Origin: Gloeobacter kilaueensis JS1 | Lineage (GTDB): Bacteria; Cyanobacteriota; Cyanobacteriia; Gloeobacterales; Gloeobacteraceae | Assembly: GCF_000484535.1 (NCBI RefSeq) | Contig: NC_022600.1 | Coordinates: 434,001 to 498,000 of the forward strand | DNA length: 64,000 nt | Reading direction: 5' to 3' | In this document: positions 24,543 to 32,948 of the stretch, in pieces | Layout of the letters: each line of letters opens with the position of its first letter | How positions within the stretch are numbered: the first letter of the stretch is position 1 | Notes under the pieces: model-generated | The model's database searches: none | Told to the model about the DNA's origin: nothing | The model's input: the letters and a program-made list of their open reading frames with translations, nothing else | Position numbers and translations under genes: made by a program

Positions 24543-25292
24543 TCAGTGGGCTTGTTCGCTCGCCGGTGGCTCTCCTTCGAGGGCACCGAGCGGATGTTGC
24601 ACCGGCAGACCGGCTGGCCTCGGAAAGACGCGCAATCCGGGGGCGGTCTTGTTGAGCACGATGCAGTGGCGCACAGCCCGGCTGACGGGCAGCTCAAACG
24701 CATCGATCTCGGCGATTTCCGCCCCCAGTGCCGCGCAGGCGCGGGCCAGTTCCACTTCTTCGCGCACCTCCCAGTTGCCACGATAGAGCACCGCCCCTCC
24801 CCCCACCTTTACAAAAGGCAGCCCATATTCGGCGCAGACATTCGCCGGGGCCACCGCCCTTAGAACGGCCAGATCGTAACTCTCGCGGTGATCGCGCCGG
24901 TGGGCAATCTCTTCGGCGCGGCCACAGAGAGCCTGGGCGTTGGTCACCCCGAGCGCCTGCAGGGTCGAGGCGATAAAGCCGACTTTTTTGCGCACCGAAT
25001 CTAGGAGCAGCACGTACCAGTCCGGTCGAGCGATGGCGATGGGCAAACCCGGAAAGCCCGCCCCGCTGCCGATGTCGATTGCGCTCACGTCTTTTCGCTC
25101 AAAGAAGCTCACCGCGCCTCTAAGCGAGTCCCACAGGTGCTTCTCCCAGAATTCCTCGCGATCGGTAATCCGCGTCAGGTTCAGGCGGCTGTTACCTGCG
25201 ATCACCAGCGCGTAGAGGCGCTCGAACTGGCGGGACTGCTCGCTGTCGGGTTGCCAGCCCAGTTCCTGCCAGAGCGATTGCTCGTATTCCAT
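24543..25292 (-). CDS. rsmG: 16S rRNA (guanine527-N7)-methyltransferase RsmG
   Basis: 249 residues. SAM-dependent methyltransferase acting on G527 of 16S rRNA. Family blocks are NSRLNLTRITDREEFWEKHL then WDSLRGAVSF, SAM-binding AIDIGSGAGFPGLPIAIARP, LLDSVRKKVGFI and DLAVLRAVAP. All are in order. The C-terminal ~30 residues extend beyond typical RsmG. ATG 25290-25292 starts the conserved region; the open frame continues 25 codons upstream without support. It follows the TonB/matrixin-like gene by 8 nt and converges with lexA. Confidence 0.94.
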   Translation of the reverse strand: MEYEQSLWQELGWQPDSEQSRQFERLYALVIAGNSRLNLTRITDREEFWEKHLWDSLRGAVSFFERKDVSAIDIGSGAGFPGLPIAIARPDWYVLLLDSVRKKVGFIASTLQALGVTNAQALCGRAEEIAHRRDHRESYDLAVLRAVAPANVCAEYGLPFVKVGGGAVLYRGNWEVREEVELARACAALGAEIAEIDAFELPVSRAVRHCIVLNKTAPGLRVFPRPAGLPVQHPLGALEGEPPASEQAH

Positions 25293-25300
25293 CGGGAAGC

Positions 25301-26218
25301 TTACTTTTTTTCTGGCGCGGTGGCGGTGACGACCTGGAAGCCGCGCTGGGCGTTTTGAGCAGTGCAACTGGCAGCCTTGACCGTATCGGCGGCGTAGCGG
25401 GCCTGATCGCCTGCAAAGCGCGGGGCGATCCGCACGTCGGACATGATCGAGTCAGCCTGACCACCGGTACCCGCCAGGCCCAGCACCCGGCCCAACAGCT
25501 GCATCGTGTTGAGTGTCAGTTCACCGTCGGTGTAGTCTTTGCCGGAACTGTCTTTGAGGCCCAGATCGATCGTGCCGGTACTCAGGGCATCGTTGACGGT
25601 GTAGCGCCCGGCAAATCGGGCCTTCTCGATGCGCGGCAGCCTCGGATCGCTGCTCGCCTGGACGATCAAGTCGGCCTGGGAGCGATCACTCACGAGATTA
25701 AATAGCGGCTTGTTGCCCACCGTATCGCGCAGCAAACCCGTAAAGTCATCGATGCCCTTTTTGACGGGAGCCTGCCTCTCAGCGGGCAGGTCGATGTAGG
25801 TGGCCACCGGGAAACACTTTGGAGTCGCCGGTGTCCTGGCTGCGATCTTGAGCCGAAAGCGCACATCGACGTAGAAGGGAGCGACGTTGGCCGGTACGCT
25901 CTCAAAGGGTTGGGAGCGGCGCACCGCGTCGAGGACTGCATCTTCGGCATCGGATTTGCTGGCACCGTCGAGAACCTTGACCTCGGGTTTGGTCGTCACC
26001 TTGCCGTCGCGATCGACCCGCACCGACACTTCCAGTCGGGTGTCGTTGTCGATGTCCGGAGGCTGCCAGTTCTCGAGGATCTTATCGCGCACTTTGAGCT
26101 GGTAGGCTCGCAGTTCAGCACTGGGAGCGGTTTTTGAATCTTGCTGCGCCAGCAGAGGAAGAGCAGCAGTGCCTGCTAGCGTCAGCATCAGCGCACAAAG
26201 AGGAATGAACCTGGCCAT
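25301..26218 (-). CDS. Exported protein: TonB-C-like domain plus degenerate matrixin-like domain
   Basis: 305 residues. A signal peptide (FIPLCALMLTLAGTAALPLLA) precedes a TonB/TolA C-terminal-like domain, about residues 30-125 (YQLKVRDKILENWQPPDI ... DAVLDAVRRSQPFESVP). The remainder resembles a secreted zincin: ADLIVQASSDPRLPRIEKAR and then LLGRVLGLAGTGGQADSIMS. This lines up with the matrixin motif HExGHxxGxxH...SxM, but the His and Glu ligands are replaced (Q-L-L-G-R-x-x-G-x-x-G). So it is probably a non-catalytic descendant that binds rather than cuts. ATG 26218 is preferred over 26260 because GGAG lies 7 nt upstream. A 7-bp hairpin (arms at about 26236-26242 / 26249-26255) lies in its leader. 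Function unknown. Confidence 0.6.
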   Translation of the reverse strand: MARFIPLCALMLTLAGTAALPLLAQQDSKTAPSAELRAYQLKVRDKILENWQPPDIDNDTRLEVSVRVDRDGKVTTKPEVKVLDGASKSDAEDAVLDAVRRSQPFESVPANVAPFYVDVRFRLKIAARTPATPKCFPVATYIDLPAERQAPVKKGIDDFTGLLRDTVGNKPLFNLVSDRSQADLIVQASSDPRLPRIEKARFAGRYTVNDALSTGTIDLGLKDSSGKDYTDGELTLNTMQLLGRVLGLAGTGGQADSIMSDVRIAPRFAGDQARYAADTVKAASCTAQNAQRGFQVVTATAPEKK

Positions 26219-26309
26219 CAGAGATCTCCAAACGGACTCCTGCCTGGGTTGGCAGGACAATACAGGTGGCTATTCTGTGGAGCAAAAGCTGCTCTAGAGT
26301 ACCACCGAA

Positions 26310-27077
26310 TCAGGCGAACGCCACATCGTCGGGCGGGACATCCTGCCAGCGACCGGGACCGGCGGCTCGCAACGCCTCAGTGAGATCGACATCGCCGGTG
26401 TAGAGCGCCCGGCCAATAATGACCCCCTGCAGGCCGTGGGGCTCAAGGGCGATCAAATTGAGCACATCCGCCAGGGTGCCGACCCCACCCGAAGCGATCA
26501 CCGGTACCTGAACAGTGTCGGTGAGCCGCTGCAGTTCGACCAGATTTGGACCGCTGAGCGTGCCGTCCTTGAGAATATCGGTGTAGACGACGGCACTCAC
26601 CCCGAGCTTTTCCATCTCGCGGGCCAACTCCGTCGCATCGACTTCAGACGTTTCACTCCAGCCGCGCACCGCCACCTGGCCGCCCCGCGCGTCGAGGCCG
26701 ACGGCAATTCGACCGCCAAAGTGGGCACAGGCTTGCTTGATGAGATCTGGATTTTCGAGCGCTGCCGTACCCAGGATCACCCGGTCCACGCCGCGCTCGA
26801 TGACGGCGCTCACCGCCTCGAAGCTGCGCAATCCGCCGCCAAACTGCACCGGGCAGGGCACCTGGGCCACGATCGCCTCGAGGACGTCGAGGTGTACCGG
26901 CGTCCCGCGCCGCGCCCCGTCGAGATCGACGACGTGCAGCCGGGGGGCTCCAAGTTTGGCCCAGTTACAGGCAACGGCGACCGGATCTTCGCCGTAGGTT
27001 TCAGCCAGCTGGTAGTTGCCCTGGTAGAGGCGCACGCAGCGGCCATCGAGAATGTCGATCGCAGGAATGATGTCCAT
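26310..27077 (-). CDS. hisA: HisA, phosphoribosylformimino-5-aminoimidazole carboxamide ribotide isomerase
   Basis: 255 residues, a (beta-alpha)8 barrel for the fourth step of histidine synthesis (ProFAR to PRFAR, an Amadori rearrangement). IIPAIDILDGRCVRLYQGNY carries the first catalytic Asp, HVVDLDGARRG and QFGGGLRSF the phosphate grips, VVYTDILKDGTLSGPN the second catalytic Asp, and IASGGVGTLADV the last phosphate loop. ATG 27077 gives the canonical MDIIPAID start; another ATG three codons upstream exists. Divergent from the aspartic-protease gene. Confidence 0.97.
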   Translation of the reverse strand: MDIIPAIDILDGRCVRLYQGNYQLAETYGEDPVAVACNWAKLGAPRLHVVDLDGARRGTPVHLDVLEAIVAQVPCPVQFGGGLRSFEAVSAVIERGVDRVILGTAALENPDLIKQACAHFGGRIAVGLDARGGQVAVRGWSETSEVDATELAREMEKLGVSAVVYTDILKDGTLSGPNLVELQRLTDTVQVPVIASGGVGTLADVLNLIALEPHGLQGVIIGRALYTGDVDLTEALRAAGPGRWQDVPPDDVAFA

Positions 27078-27161
27078 CGCCAACATTATTGGTCATCCGA
27101 GACATTATTGGCTGCCCCGGCAACACTCGGCAATCTTCCGGGCGTTGTTTAATGGGGAACA

Positions 27162-27656
27162 ATGTCTCATCCTTCTCGCCCGATTCTCGGTACCCTCACC
27201 CTCCTCCCGTTTCTGGCGGCAGCGGCTCAAGCTGAGGCGGTCTCGATTCCTTTTGAGAGCGTCGCGGGGCTCATCGTCGTCCAGGCGCGGGTCAACCAGG
27301 GGCCGCCCGCCGCCTTCATCGTCGATACCGGGGCGAACGTCAGCGTCCTGAGCGACCGCTACGTGCGCGAACGCCGTCTGCCCCTGCGCTCCCGGCGCGT
27401 TCAGCTTTCCGGCATCGGCTCGCCCCGCTCCCAGAGTGCCGTCACCCTCGATCTCGAAGCGATCCAGGTTGGTCCCCTCGTCGCCCACCGCCAGGCAGCC
27501 ATCGTCCAGGATCTCAAGACCTTCGAGACTATCTTGAACCGGCCCTTGGCAGGCGTGCTGGGTTATACTTTTCTCAAGCAGTACCGGGTGACGATCGACT
27601 ACAACCAGCAGTCGCTTCTGCTCGAACAAACGGGCACTCCGGCTGAGAATGAGTAG
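27162..27656 (+). CDS. Exported retropepsin-like aspartic protease
   Basis: 164 residues. A signal peptide (ILGTLTLLPFLAAAAQAEA) precedes one retropepsin-like domain (clan AA). The catalytic motif is AAFIVDTGANVSVLSD (Asp-Thr-Gly). The flap/second hydrophobic-hydrophobic-Gly element is LAGVLGYTFLKQYRVTIDY, common in bacterial single-domain aspartic proteases that act as dimers. A periplasmic role in protein or lipoprotein processing is plausible but no substrate can be named. The gene is separated from hisA by an AT-rich divergent promoter region containing the direct repeat ACATTATTGG (27083-27092, 27102-27111). Confidence 0.85.
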   Translation: MSHPSRPILGTLTLLPFLAAAAQAEAVSIPFESVAGLIVVQARVNQGPPAAFIVDTGANVSVLSDRYVRERRLPLRSRRVQLSGIGSPRSQSAVTLDLEAIQVGPLVAHRQAAIVQDLKTFETILNRPLAGVLGYTFLKQYRVTIDYNQQSLLLEQTGTPAENE

Positions 27657-27852
27657 GTCCGCAACGACGAACGGGGCGAGGGCACTGCAAATCTATGACC
27701 CAGCACTCCCCAAGTCCTGAGCGAGTCACGGTAGAATCAGAGACTTCGATCCCAGGATGCTGAAAAGCCCGGACTCGGAGGGGTTCGGCGAGCCAGGATG
27801 AGTTGGCCCTATTGTTGCAAATAAGGGGATGCAGGCGAAAAGCGACAGTGTT
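27657..27852. other. Intergenic stretch between protease gene and RM-island scar
   Basis: About 200 bases with no gene. No tRNA fold, repeat array or clear terminator is recognised. It would be the original region downstream of the M28 peptidase gene if the adjacent fragment is that gene's displaced 3' end. Confidence 0.4.
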
Positions 27853-27939
27853 CTACTGCGCGACTGAGGCCACTTTTGGTCGCTGAAATTCGGAGTCGGG
27901 TTTCCATTGGGGCAGGTTCGGGGCGTTGGCGACGGTAAG
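27853..27939 (-). pseudogene. Displaced 3' end of an M28 peptidase gene
   Basis: Reads in frame as 28 codons and TAG: LTVANAPNLPQWKPDSEFQR then PKVASVAQ. The first 59 bases (27939 down to 27881) match the coding end of the intact M28 gene (30056-30114) at 55 of 59 positions. All four differences are silent third-position changes (CAA/CAG, GAC/GAT, TCC/TCT, GAA/GAG). Beyond that the two tails differ. It is best explained as the old gene terminus pushed aside when the restriction-modification island entered with a replacement 3' end, or as a residue of a second gene copy. Confidence 0.8.
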
Positions 27940-27950
27940 TCCCATCCAAT

Positions 27951-28859
27951 TTAAGGGTTTTGTAGCCAATCGAGATTGCGACCGATTAGTAACTCACTCA
28001 TCTTGGCATGATGAGTATTTTTCATTGCAACAGGTTTGGTATCAAATCCATAACTTGTGGCTAAATGCCTAACCTCTCTAGCATTATCATATGTCATTAA
28101 GAAGTCACCTTTTAATGTATCAGTAATGCGAAATAACTCATTGTGATCTAATTCCGAATGATTATAAAGGCGACTACCAGCACGTTTGCTTGACGCGGTG
28201 TAAGGTGGGTCTATGAAGACCACCATATCCTGACGATGAGCATTAGTTCTCATCACGCTTAAACCGTCACCTTCAATAAAAGCAATACGAGTACGGACCC
28301 TGCCGATATCACGTATTCGTTGAGCAAGGGTTTCAGGATACCAACGCGACCTAAGCCCTTTGCCAGACTCTCCTTCTTTCAATCGTCCAGCCCCTGGAGC
28401 CAAAATTCCACCTCGATTGACCCGATTCTTAAGAATTGTTTGAAATGCAAGCTCACGAGCGGTTGGATTACTATTAGCTAGAACAAAATCAACGTTAGCA
28501 GCTGTAAGCTCGAAGGCTTCGATTTGTATTGCCAGCCATTCAGCTTCGTCTCCCAGAATTGTGCGCCAGACAGAGGAAACTAGCTGATCTAATTCAACCA
28601 TAGTGATGAATTCAGCTAAATTCTCAAATGCAACGGTTAAGCTAACTATACCGCCACCGGCAAAGGGTTCCAGAAATAGGGTCGGTTTTGTTTGTAAGCT
28701 ATTTAGCCATTGTCGCAAATACGGTATTAACCAAGTTTTGCCTCCGGGGTAGCGAAAAGGGCTACGCTTGGGCACAGAAGCCACGTTGACCACCTTTTGA
28801 TGGGATGTGACTGCAATCGAAATTTGCAGATCAAGTTGTTCTTCAGTTGAATTACTCAT
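27951..28859 (-). CDS. D12-class DNA N6-adenine methyltransferase
   Basis: 302 residues. The order of motifs is alpha-class (Dam/DpnM, MethyltransfD12): RYPGGKTWLIPYL, SAM motif I FLEPFAGGGIVSL, then a central target-recognition region with NRVNRGGILAPGAGRLKEGE, then catalytic DPPY (VVFIDPPYTAS). This class methylates adenine N6. It protects host DNA from the endonuclease encoded just upstream, whose gene overlaps it by 8 nt. Because the enzyme modifies adenine, the recognised sequence should contain A, unlike the NotI site. AT-rich composition and atypical codons compared with flanking genes support recent transfer. Confidence 0.92.
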   Translation of the reverse strand: MSNSTEEQLDLQISIAVTSHQKVVNVASVPKRSPFRYPGGKTWLIPYLRQWLNSLQTKPTLFLEPFAGGGIVSLTVAFENLAEFITMVELDQLVSSVWRTILGDEAEWLAIQIEAFELTAANVDFVLANSNPTARELAFQTILKNRVNRGGILAPGAGRLKEGESGKGLRSRWYPETLAQRIRDIGRVRTRIAFIEGDGLSVMRTNAHRQDMVVFIDPPYTASSKRAGSRLYNHSELDHNELFRITDTLKGDFLMTYDNAREVRHLATSYGFDTKPVAMKNTHHAKMSELLIGRNLDWLQNP

Positions 28860-29805
28860 TGTTGTCGAAAGTCACAGGAGCGTCAAGATCAGGTGTAAGT
28901 TCAACTTCTTCGGGAATACCGGATAATTCGCCAGCATCAATTCTGCTCTGCAGTTGTTTAATAAATTGACTTTCATCTCCGGAAATCGGGGTGTTGATTC
29001 GTTCTAAGGTTTTTAAAAATTCAGTATATACGACATTGTTGAGGGTTAATGTGTATTGCGTTCTGGCTTCGTCCCGTTGTAATCCGTAGATAAACCATGC
29101 CATATCTGCACAGACAGGATCTTGTAAATGTTCAAAAGGAGTAATCCTAAACAGGTCTTTGAAGAACGGTTGATCCACGACGACAGCTATCTTCCGATTC
29201 CAGGATTTGAGAATGCGACCCTTGTAAAGTAGCTGCGGAACTAAGCGCTTGCGTGAGGAAGATAAATAGTCTGCTCTTGGCGCTGACTTTTTGGGCCAAA
29301 GCATAGTGGCATTAGCAACTTGGTCACTCATATATTTTTTGAAAGGATTGGTGACATTACCTGAGATATAAGTGCCTTGTACCTCCACTGCTCCATAATC
29401 TACAATGCGACCATTCTCAAGTCGAACTACTACAGCATCAATAATGCCGACAGGGTTTCCTGCGGCATCCCGTAGTTTGACTTCGGTCAGAAGGCGAAAA
29501 TCCGGATTCTTTATGCCTTGAAAGAAGAAAGCTGAGGTGTGATTACCAATTAACCCATTTTGACGGAAACGCACGGGACAGGTAATCGTAGCAGTGTTGT
29601 CGCGGTAGATACTGCATACGCCTATTGGATCCGTAGCCTTGGATTTGGTGCAGTGACGGCTTCTGCCGTTTCCAAAAGGACAATACTTACTATTGCGATA
29701 TCTCAGTGCTTCTTCATCAATCATATCTGGCGGGAAGCCAAAGACCTCATGCAATGGATTGGGAATTGCTGTCGGTTGCTGTTGCTCCTTAGCTTTTTGG
29801 GTCAC
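28852..29805 (-). CDS. NotI-family type II restriction endonuclease
   Basis: 317 residues. Two features match NotI: four cysteines in the order Cys42 (KYCPFG), Cys52 (RHCTK), Cys64 (GVCSIY), Cys76 (TCPVRF), the metal site of NotI; and a PD-(D/E)xK-type active site with Asp123 (GIIDAVVV), Glu141 and Gln143 (AVEVQGTYISG), the E-x-Q variant used by NotI. The start is GTG at 29803-29805 with AGAGG six nt upstream. It overlaps the methyltransferase gene downstream by 8 nt, so nuclease precedes modification enzyme in one transcript. Recognition sequence unknown. No C-protein gene is present. Confidence 0.82.
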   Translation of the reverse strand: MTQKAKEQQQPTAIPNPLHEVFGFPPDMIDEEALRYRNSKYCPFGNGRSRHCTKSKATDPIGVCSIYRDNTATITCPVRFRQNGLIGNHTSAFFFQGIKNPDFRLLTEVKLRDAAGNPVGIIDAVVVRLENGRIVDYGAVEVQGTYISGNVTNPFKKYMSDQVANATMLWPKKSAPRADYLSSSRKRLVPQLLYKGRILKSWNRKIAVVVDQPFFKDLFRITPFEHLQDPVCADMAWFIYGLQRDEARTQYTLTLNNVVYTEFLKTLERINTPISGDESQFIKQLQSRIDAGELSGIPEEVELTPDLDAPVTFDNNE

Positions 29806-30027
29806 ATCTACCTCTCATCTATACAAGCACATAGTCTAGAAATTTAATCCACTTGTAGCGACAGGAGTGATATTTGGCGAGTGTTGTTGTGATCAATCAT
29901 TAGAGCTATTGATTGATGAAGTCTCTTTTATCTAATCACTCTCGTCGGATGGTGTGTAAGTTTTATGATACTGCCACACACTTTCTTGTAGGATGTGCCT
30001 CTTTGTTCGATTAAAGTGATTGTTGTG
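29806..30027. promoter_or_regulatory. AT-rich leader of the restriction-modification operon
   Basis: About 220 AT-rich bases upstream of the endonuclease gene. A perfect 8-bp inverted pair ATCAATCA (29892-29899) / TGATTGAT (29910-29917) could be an operator or hairpin limiting nuclease expression; a weaker pair GTGTGT/ACACAC is at 29952-29957 and 29976-29981. No gene is recognised. Confidence 0.35.
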
Positions 30028-31689
30028 TCATGGGGTAGCCTGAGTGGTTTTTGAGCGCTGAAACTCAGAATCGGGTTTCCACTGGGGCAGGTTCGGGGCG
30101 TTGGCGACGGTAAGGCCGACACTCAGCACCAGGCGCGACAGTTGGGCGGCACCGCTGAGGTCGAGGCCGGGCCGGTACTCGTCGGAAGGCTGGTGGTAGC
30201 GTTTTGCAACATAGGTCTCAAGTTGCGCTTTGCCCCAGCCTCTGGGCCTGCCGATAAAGTCGGTGCCGGCGGCAACCGAGAGGGCCGGAACGCCCCGCAG
30301 GGCGAGGGAAAACTGGTCGGAGCGATAAAAAGCCCCCCGCTCTGGGAAGGGGTCGGGGGAGGTGGTGAGGTTCTGCTCGCGGGCAACAAGGCGCAACAGA
30401 TCCCCCAGGGTGCTCTTGTTCTCGCCCTGGACGACCAGATCCCGCGTGCGACCGAGCAGGTTGCCGCCATCGATGTTGAGGTTGGCTACGATCCGATCGA
30501 GGGGCAGGCTCGGGTGCTCGGCAAAGTAGGCGGAACCCAACAGACCTGACTCCTCGGCGGTGACCGCTGCAAAGTAGAGCGAGCGCTTCGGCGGGGGAGC
30601 CAGTTTTGCTGCCTGGGCCATCGCCAGCAGGTCCGCCACGCCCGAGGCGTTGTCGTTTGCGCCGTTGTAGATCCGATCGCCCTCTACAGCCGGTCCGATC
30701 CCCAGGTGATCGTGGTGAGCTGTAAAGAGGACGGCCTGTTGTTTGAATCTGGGATCAGCTCCGCTAAGCCTGGCGACGACATTGCGCGCCTCGATCGATC
30801 GCACGTCGGTGTCGAAGCTGCCTACCAGACGGATGCCCGTCGCTACAGGTTGAAAGTCGCGGCGGGCGGCCTGGGAAACCAGAGTATCGAGGTTCAGGCC
30901 CTTCAAGGCCAGCAGCTGCCGGGCCGCTGTGTCGGTGATCCAGCCGCGCACGGGCAGGGCCGCCGGGGCATCGCCAGCAGGTGCTAAAAAGCGCTGATCG
31001 CCGGACCAGGAGCTGATAACGGTGTGCCAGGGGTAGCCCGCCCGCTCCGGGGTGTGGACGATGATTGCCCCGGCGGCTCCCTGGCGCTCGGCTTCCTGGA
31101 ACTTGTAGACCCAGCGGCCATAGTAGGTCATCGCTCGACCACCAAAAAGTCTGGGTTCGCTCGCGGTGGCGGGCGGATCGTTGACCAGCACCAGGAGCAC
31201 CTTGCCTCGGACAGATTGTTTGAAGTCGTCCCAGCGGTACTCCGGCGCTTTTGCTCCGTAACCGACGAAGACAATTTCGCCATCGACGTCGGTGTGGCTC
31301 TCGGTGCGGTTGCTCCAGAAAATGGCCGCTTCGGGCGAATCGAGAGCGAGCGTCTGGGAACCTGCGACGGCCTGCATCTTGAGGCTGTCGCGCCGCAGGG
31401 TCGAGACGGTGATCGGTACTTTTTGAAAGTAGCTGCCGTCCGGCATTCCCGGCTCCAGCCCCAAAGAGTGAAAGACCGAGGCGATGTACTCTTCGGCCAG
31501 CTCGCCCCCCCGCGTCGCCGGTGCCCGGCCTTCGAGCAGATCGCTCGATAGAAAGCGCAGGTAGCCGTCGATGGCACCGATCGAGATGGGCGGAGCAACG
31601 CTCAGAGGGACCGCCGGAGCCGCCCCCGCCCCCGCCAGAAGCAGGGCAAAAGCCCAAAATCCGCCCACCCACCGTCCATGTCCTTGCAT
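30028..31689 (-). CDS. Exported M28-family metallopeptidase with PA domain
   Basis: About 553 residues. A signal peptide (WVGGFWAFALLLAGAGAAPA), a PA-type insert (GKVLLVLVNDPPA ... GAAGAIIVHTPERAG) and a di-zinc M28 catalytic domain: FTAHHDHLGIG (His, first ligand), NGANDNASGVADLL (bridging Asp), VTAEESGLLGS (catalytic Glu pair), LNIDGGN (Asp) and YHQPSDEY (last His). Aminopeptidase or carboxypeptidase of the periplasm. The C-terminus (FQR then SKTTQATP) seems supplied by the integrated RM island; the probable original tail lies at 27853-27880. The start is likely ATG 31689, preceded by a G-rich stretch; ATG 31701 is in frame. Confidence 0.92.
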   Translation of the reverse strand: MQGHGRWVGGFWAFALLLAGAGAAPAVPLSVAPPISIGAIDGYLRFLSSDLLEGRAPATRGGELAEEYIASVFHSLGLEPGMPDGSYFQKVPITVSTLRRDSLKMQAVAGSQTLALDSPEAAIFWSNRTESHTDVDGEIVFVGYGAKAPEYRWDDFKQSVRGKVLLVLVNDPPATASEPRLFGGRAMTYYGRWVYKFQEAERQGAAGAIIVHTPERAGYPWHTVISSWSGDQRFLAPAGDAPAALPVRGWITDTAARQLLALKGLNLDTLVSQAARRDFQPVATGIRLVGSFDTDVRSIEARNVVARLSGADPRFKQQAVLFTAHHDHLGIGPAVEGDRIYNGANDNASGVADLLAMAQAAKLAPPPKRSLYFAAVTAEESGLLGSAYFAEHPSLPLDRIVANLNIDGGNLLGRTRDLVVQGENKSTLGDLLRLVAREQNLTTSPDPFPERGAFYRSDQFSLALRGVPALSVAAGTDFIGRPRGWGKAQLETYVAKRYHQPSDEYRPGLDLSGAAQLSRLVLSVGLTVANAPNLPQWKPDSEFQRSKTTQATP

Positions 31690-31787
31690 ACTGCCCCCCA
31701 TCTGTTCTGTTGCCCGGATTGTATAAGAAATCCAGCCTCTTCAAGACCGGATCCGCAGTCTACCCGCCAGCCGCGCAACGGCTACGG

Positions 31788-32948
31788 TCAGTTCGGTTCG
31801 GGCTGCACTGCCAGAAGCGGCAGGCGCACGGTGAAGGTCGCACCCTGCCCCAGGCCGTCGCTGTGGGCGGTGACGGTGCCGCCATGGAGCGTCACCAGAT
31901 CGTGGACGACGTAAAGTCCGATGCCCAGGCTGCCGTCGGCAGCGCTGGCCGTCCCTGCGGCGCGGCGAAAGCGCTCAAAGACGTAGGGCAAAAAATCGGC
32001 GCTGATGCCAATACCGCTGTCACTGACGCGCAGGTCTATTGTCGAGCCGGAACGCTCCAGCGTCAGCTCGATGCGGCCTCCCGCGCCCGTGAACTTGATG
32101 GCATTGATGAGGAGGTTGCTGACCACCTGGGTGAGTCGGTCCGGGTCTGCCCAGACCGGGCAACTGTACAGGGGGCGGCTCCAGAGCAGGTGTAAGCCTT
32201 TTGCCTCCGCCCGGCTGCGCAGGGCATCGACCACCGATTCGACGACCCCTGACAGTTCTAGAGAACGCCTCTCAAGGCGCACTATCCCGACGCTGAGGCG
32301 GCTGACATCGATAAGATCGCCAATCAGCTTGAACTGCAATCTGGCGTTGCGCTCGATTACCTCGAGCGCCTGGCGACTGATCGGATCGAGGGACTGGCGG
32401 AGCGCCACCTGGGCATAGCCGACGATCAAATTAAGCGGTGTTCGCAGCTCATGGCTGAGCACAGCTAGAAATTCATCTTTGAGTCGGCTCGCCCGCTCCG
32501 CTTCTTGCTGGGCCGCAAGCGCCTGGGCAAGAGCCTCCGCTCTTTGCTTTTCGAGGTTGAGGGCCTGCTGTCTGAGGTTCACCTTCTCCAGCACGCTCCG
32601 CATGGCCACCATCAAGCGGCGGTAGCCACCTCTGGATTTGAGGACATAATCGTCGAGGCCGCTTTTCATGCCGGCTACGGCTGTTTCTTCGTCTCCGGAG
32701 CCGGTAAACATGATCACCGGGCAGGCGGGCAGCATTGCTTTGATCTGCTGCAGCACCGATAATCCGTCTGCCCAGCCCAGCTGGTAATCGGTAACGACCA
32801 GATCGATAGCTTTTGTCGAGCGAAAAGCCTGGTTGAGCGCCTCCTGGTTCGCGATCTCTACAACCTGGGGGTTCTCGAACTCGCGCTCCAGTTCGCGAAT
32901 CACCAGCCTGCGGTCCTCGGGGTTGTCGTCGATTACCAGCACCCTCAT
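31788..32948 (-). CDS. Response regulator-histidine kinase hybrid (REC at N-terminus)
   Basis: 386 residues. The N-terminal receiver (1-120) has acidic pair IDDNPED, phospho-acceptor Asp in VVTDYQLG, Thr in MFTGSGDE and Lys in YVLKSRGG. A coiled coil (residues 125-155) leads to HisKA with the phospho-accepting His in VLSHELRTPLNLIVGYA, then HATPase with N-box LLINAIKFT, G1 DSGIGIS and G2 GSLGIGLYVV. Such REC-HK proteins receive a phosphoryl group and control kinase output, a common last step in cyanobacterial relays. It lies 113 nt after the single-domain regulator on the same strand. Confidence 0.92.
   Translation of the reverse strand: MRVLVIDDNPEDRRLVIRELEREFENPQVVEIANQEALNQAFRSTKAIDLVVTDYQLGWADGLSVLQQIKAMLPACPVIMFTGSGDEETAVAGMKSGLDDYVLKSRGGYRRLMVAMRSVLEKVNLRQQALNLEKQRAEALAQALAAQQEAERASRLKDEFLAVLSHELRTPLNLIVGYAQVALRQSLDPISRQALEVIERNARLQFKLIGDLIDVSRLSVGIVRLERRSLELSGVVESVVDALRSRAEAKGLHLLWSRPLYSCPVWADPDRLTQVVSNLLINAIKFTGAGGRIELTLERSGSTIDLRVSDSGIGISADFLPYVFERFRRAAGTASAADGSLGIGLYVVHDLVTLHGGTVTAHSDGLGQGATFTVRLPLLAVQPEPN

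Larger units (their letters stand above)
27940..30055. mobile_element. AT-rich restriction-modification island bounded by a 59-bp repeat
   Basis: About 2.1 kb carrying only a methyltransferase and a NotI-like endonuclease, both visibly more AT-rich than the surrounding genes. It is bounded by direct repeats 27881-27939 and 30056-30114, each the terminal coding part of an M28 peptidase; a 32-bp core (27908-27939) is identical. No integrase or transposase is inside. Entry by site-specific integration with later loss of the recombinase, or by homologous recombination through the shared gene end, are both possible. Confidence 0.6.

Noticed and set aside
27690..27850. Possible structured RNA in the gap after the protease gene
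   Set aside because: Some GC-rich short pairings exist but no tRNA, SRP, RNase P or riboswitch core could be recognised.
27881..27939. Interpretation of the 59-bp repeat as a transposon target-site duplication
   Set aside because: It is too long, and the copies differ only by silent codon changes, which points to divergence as coding sequence.
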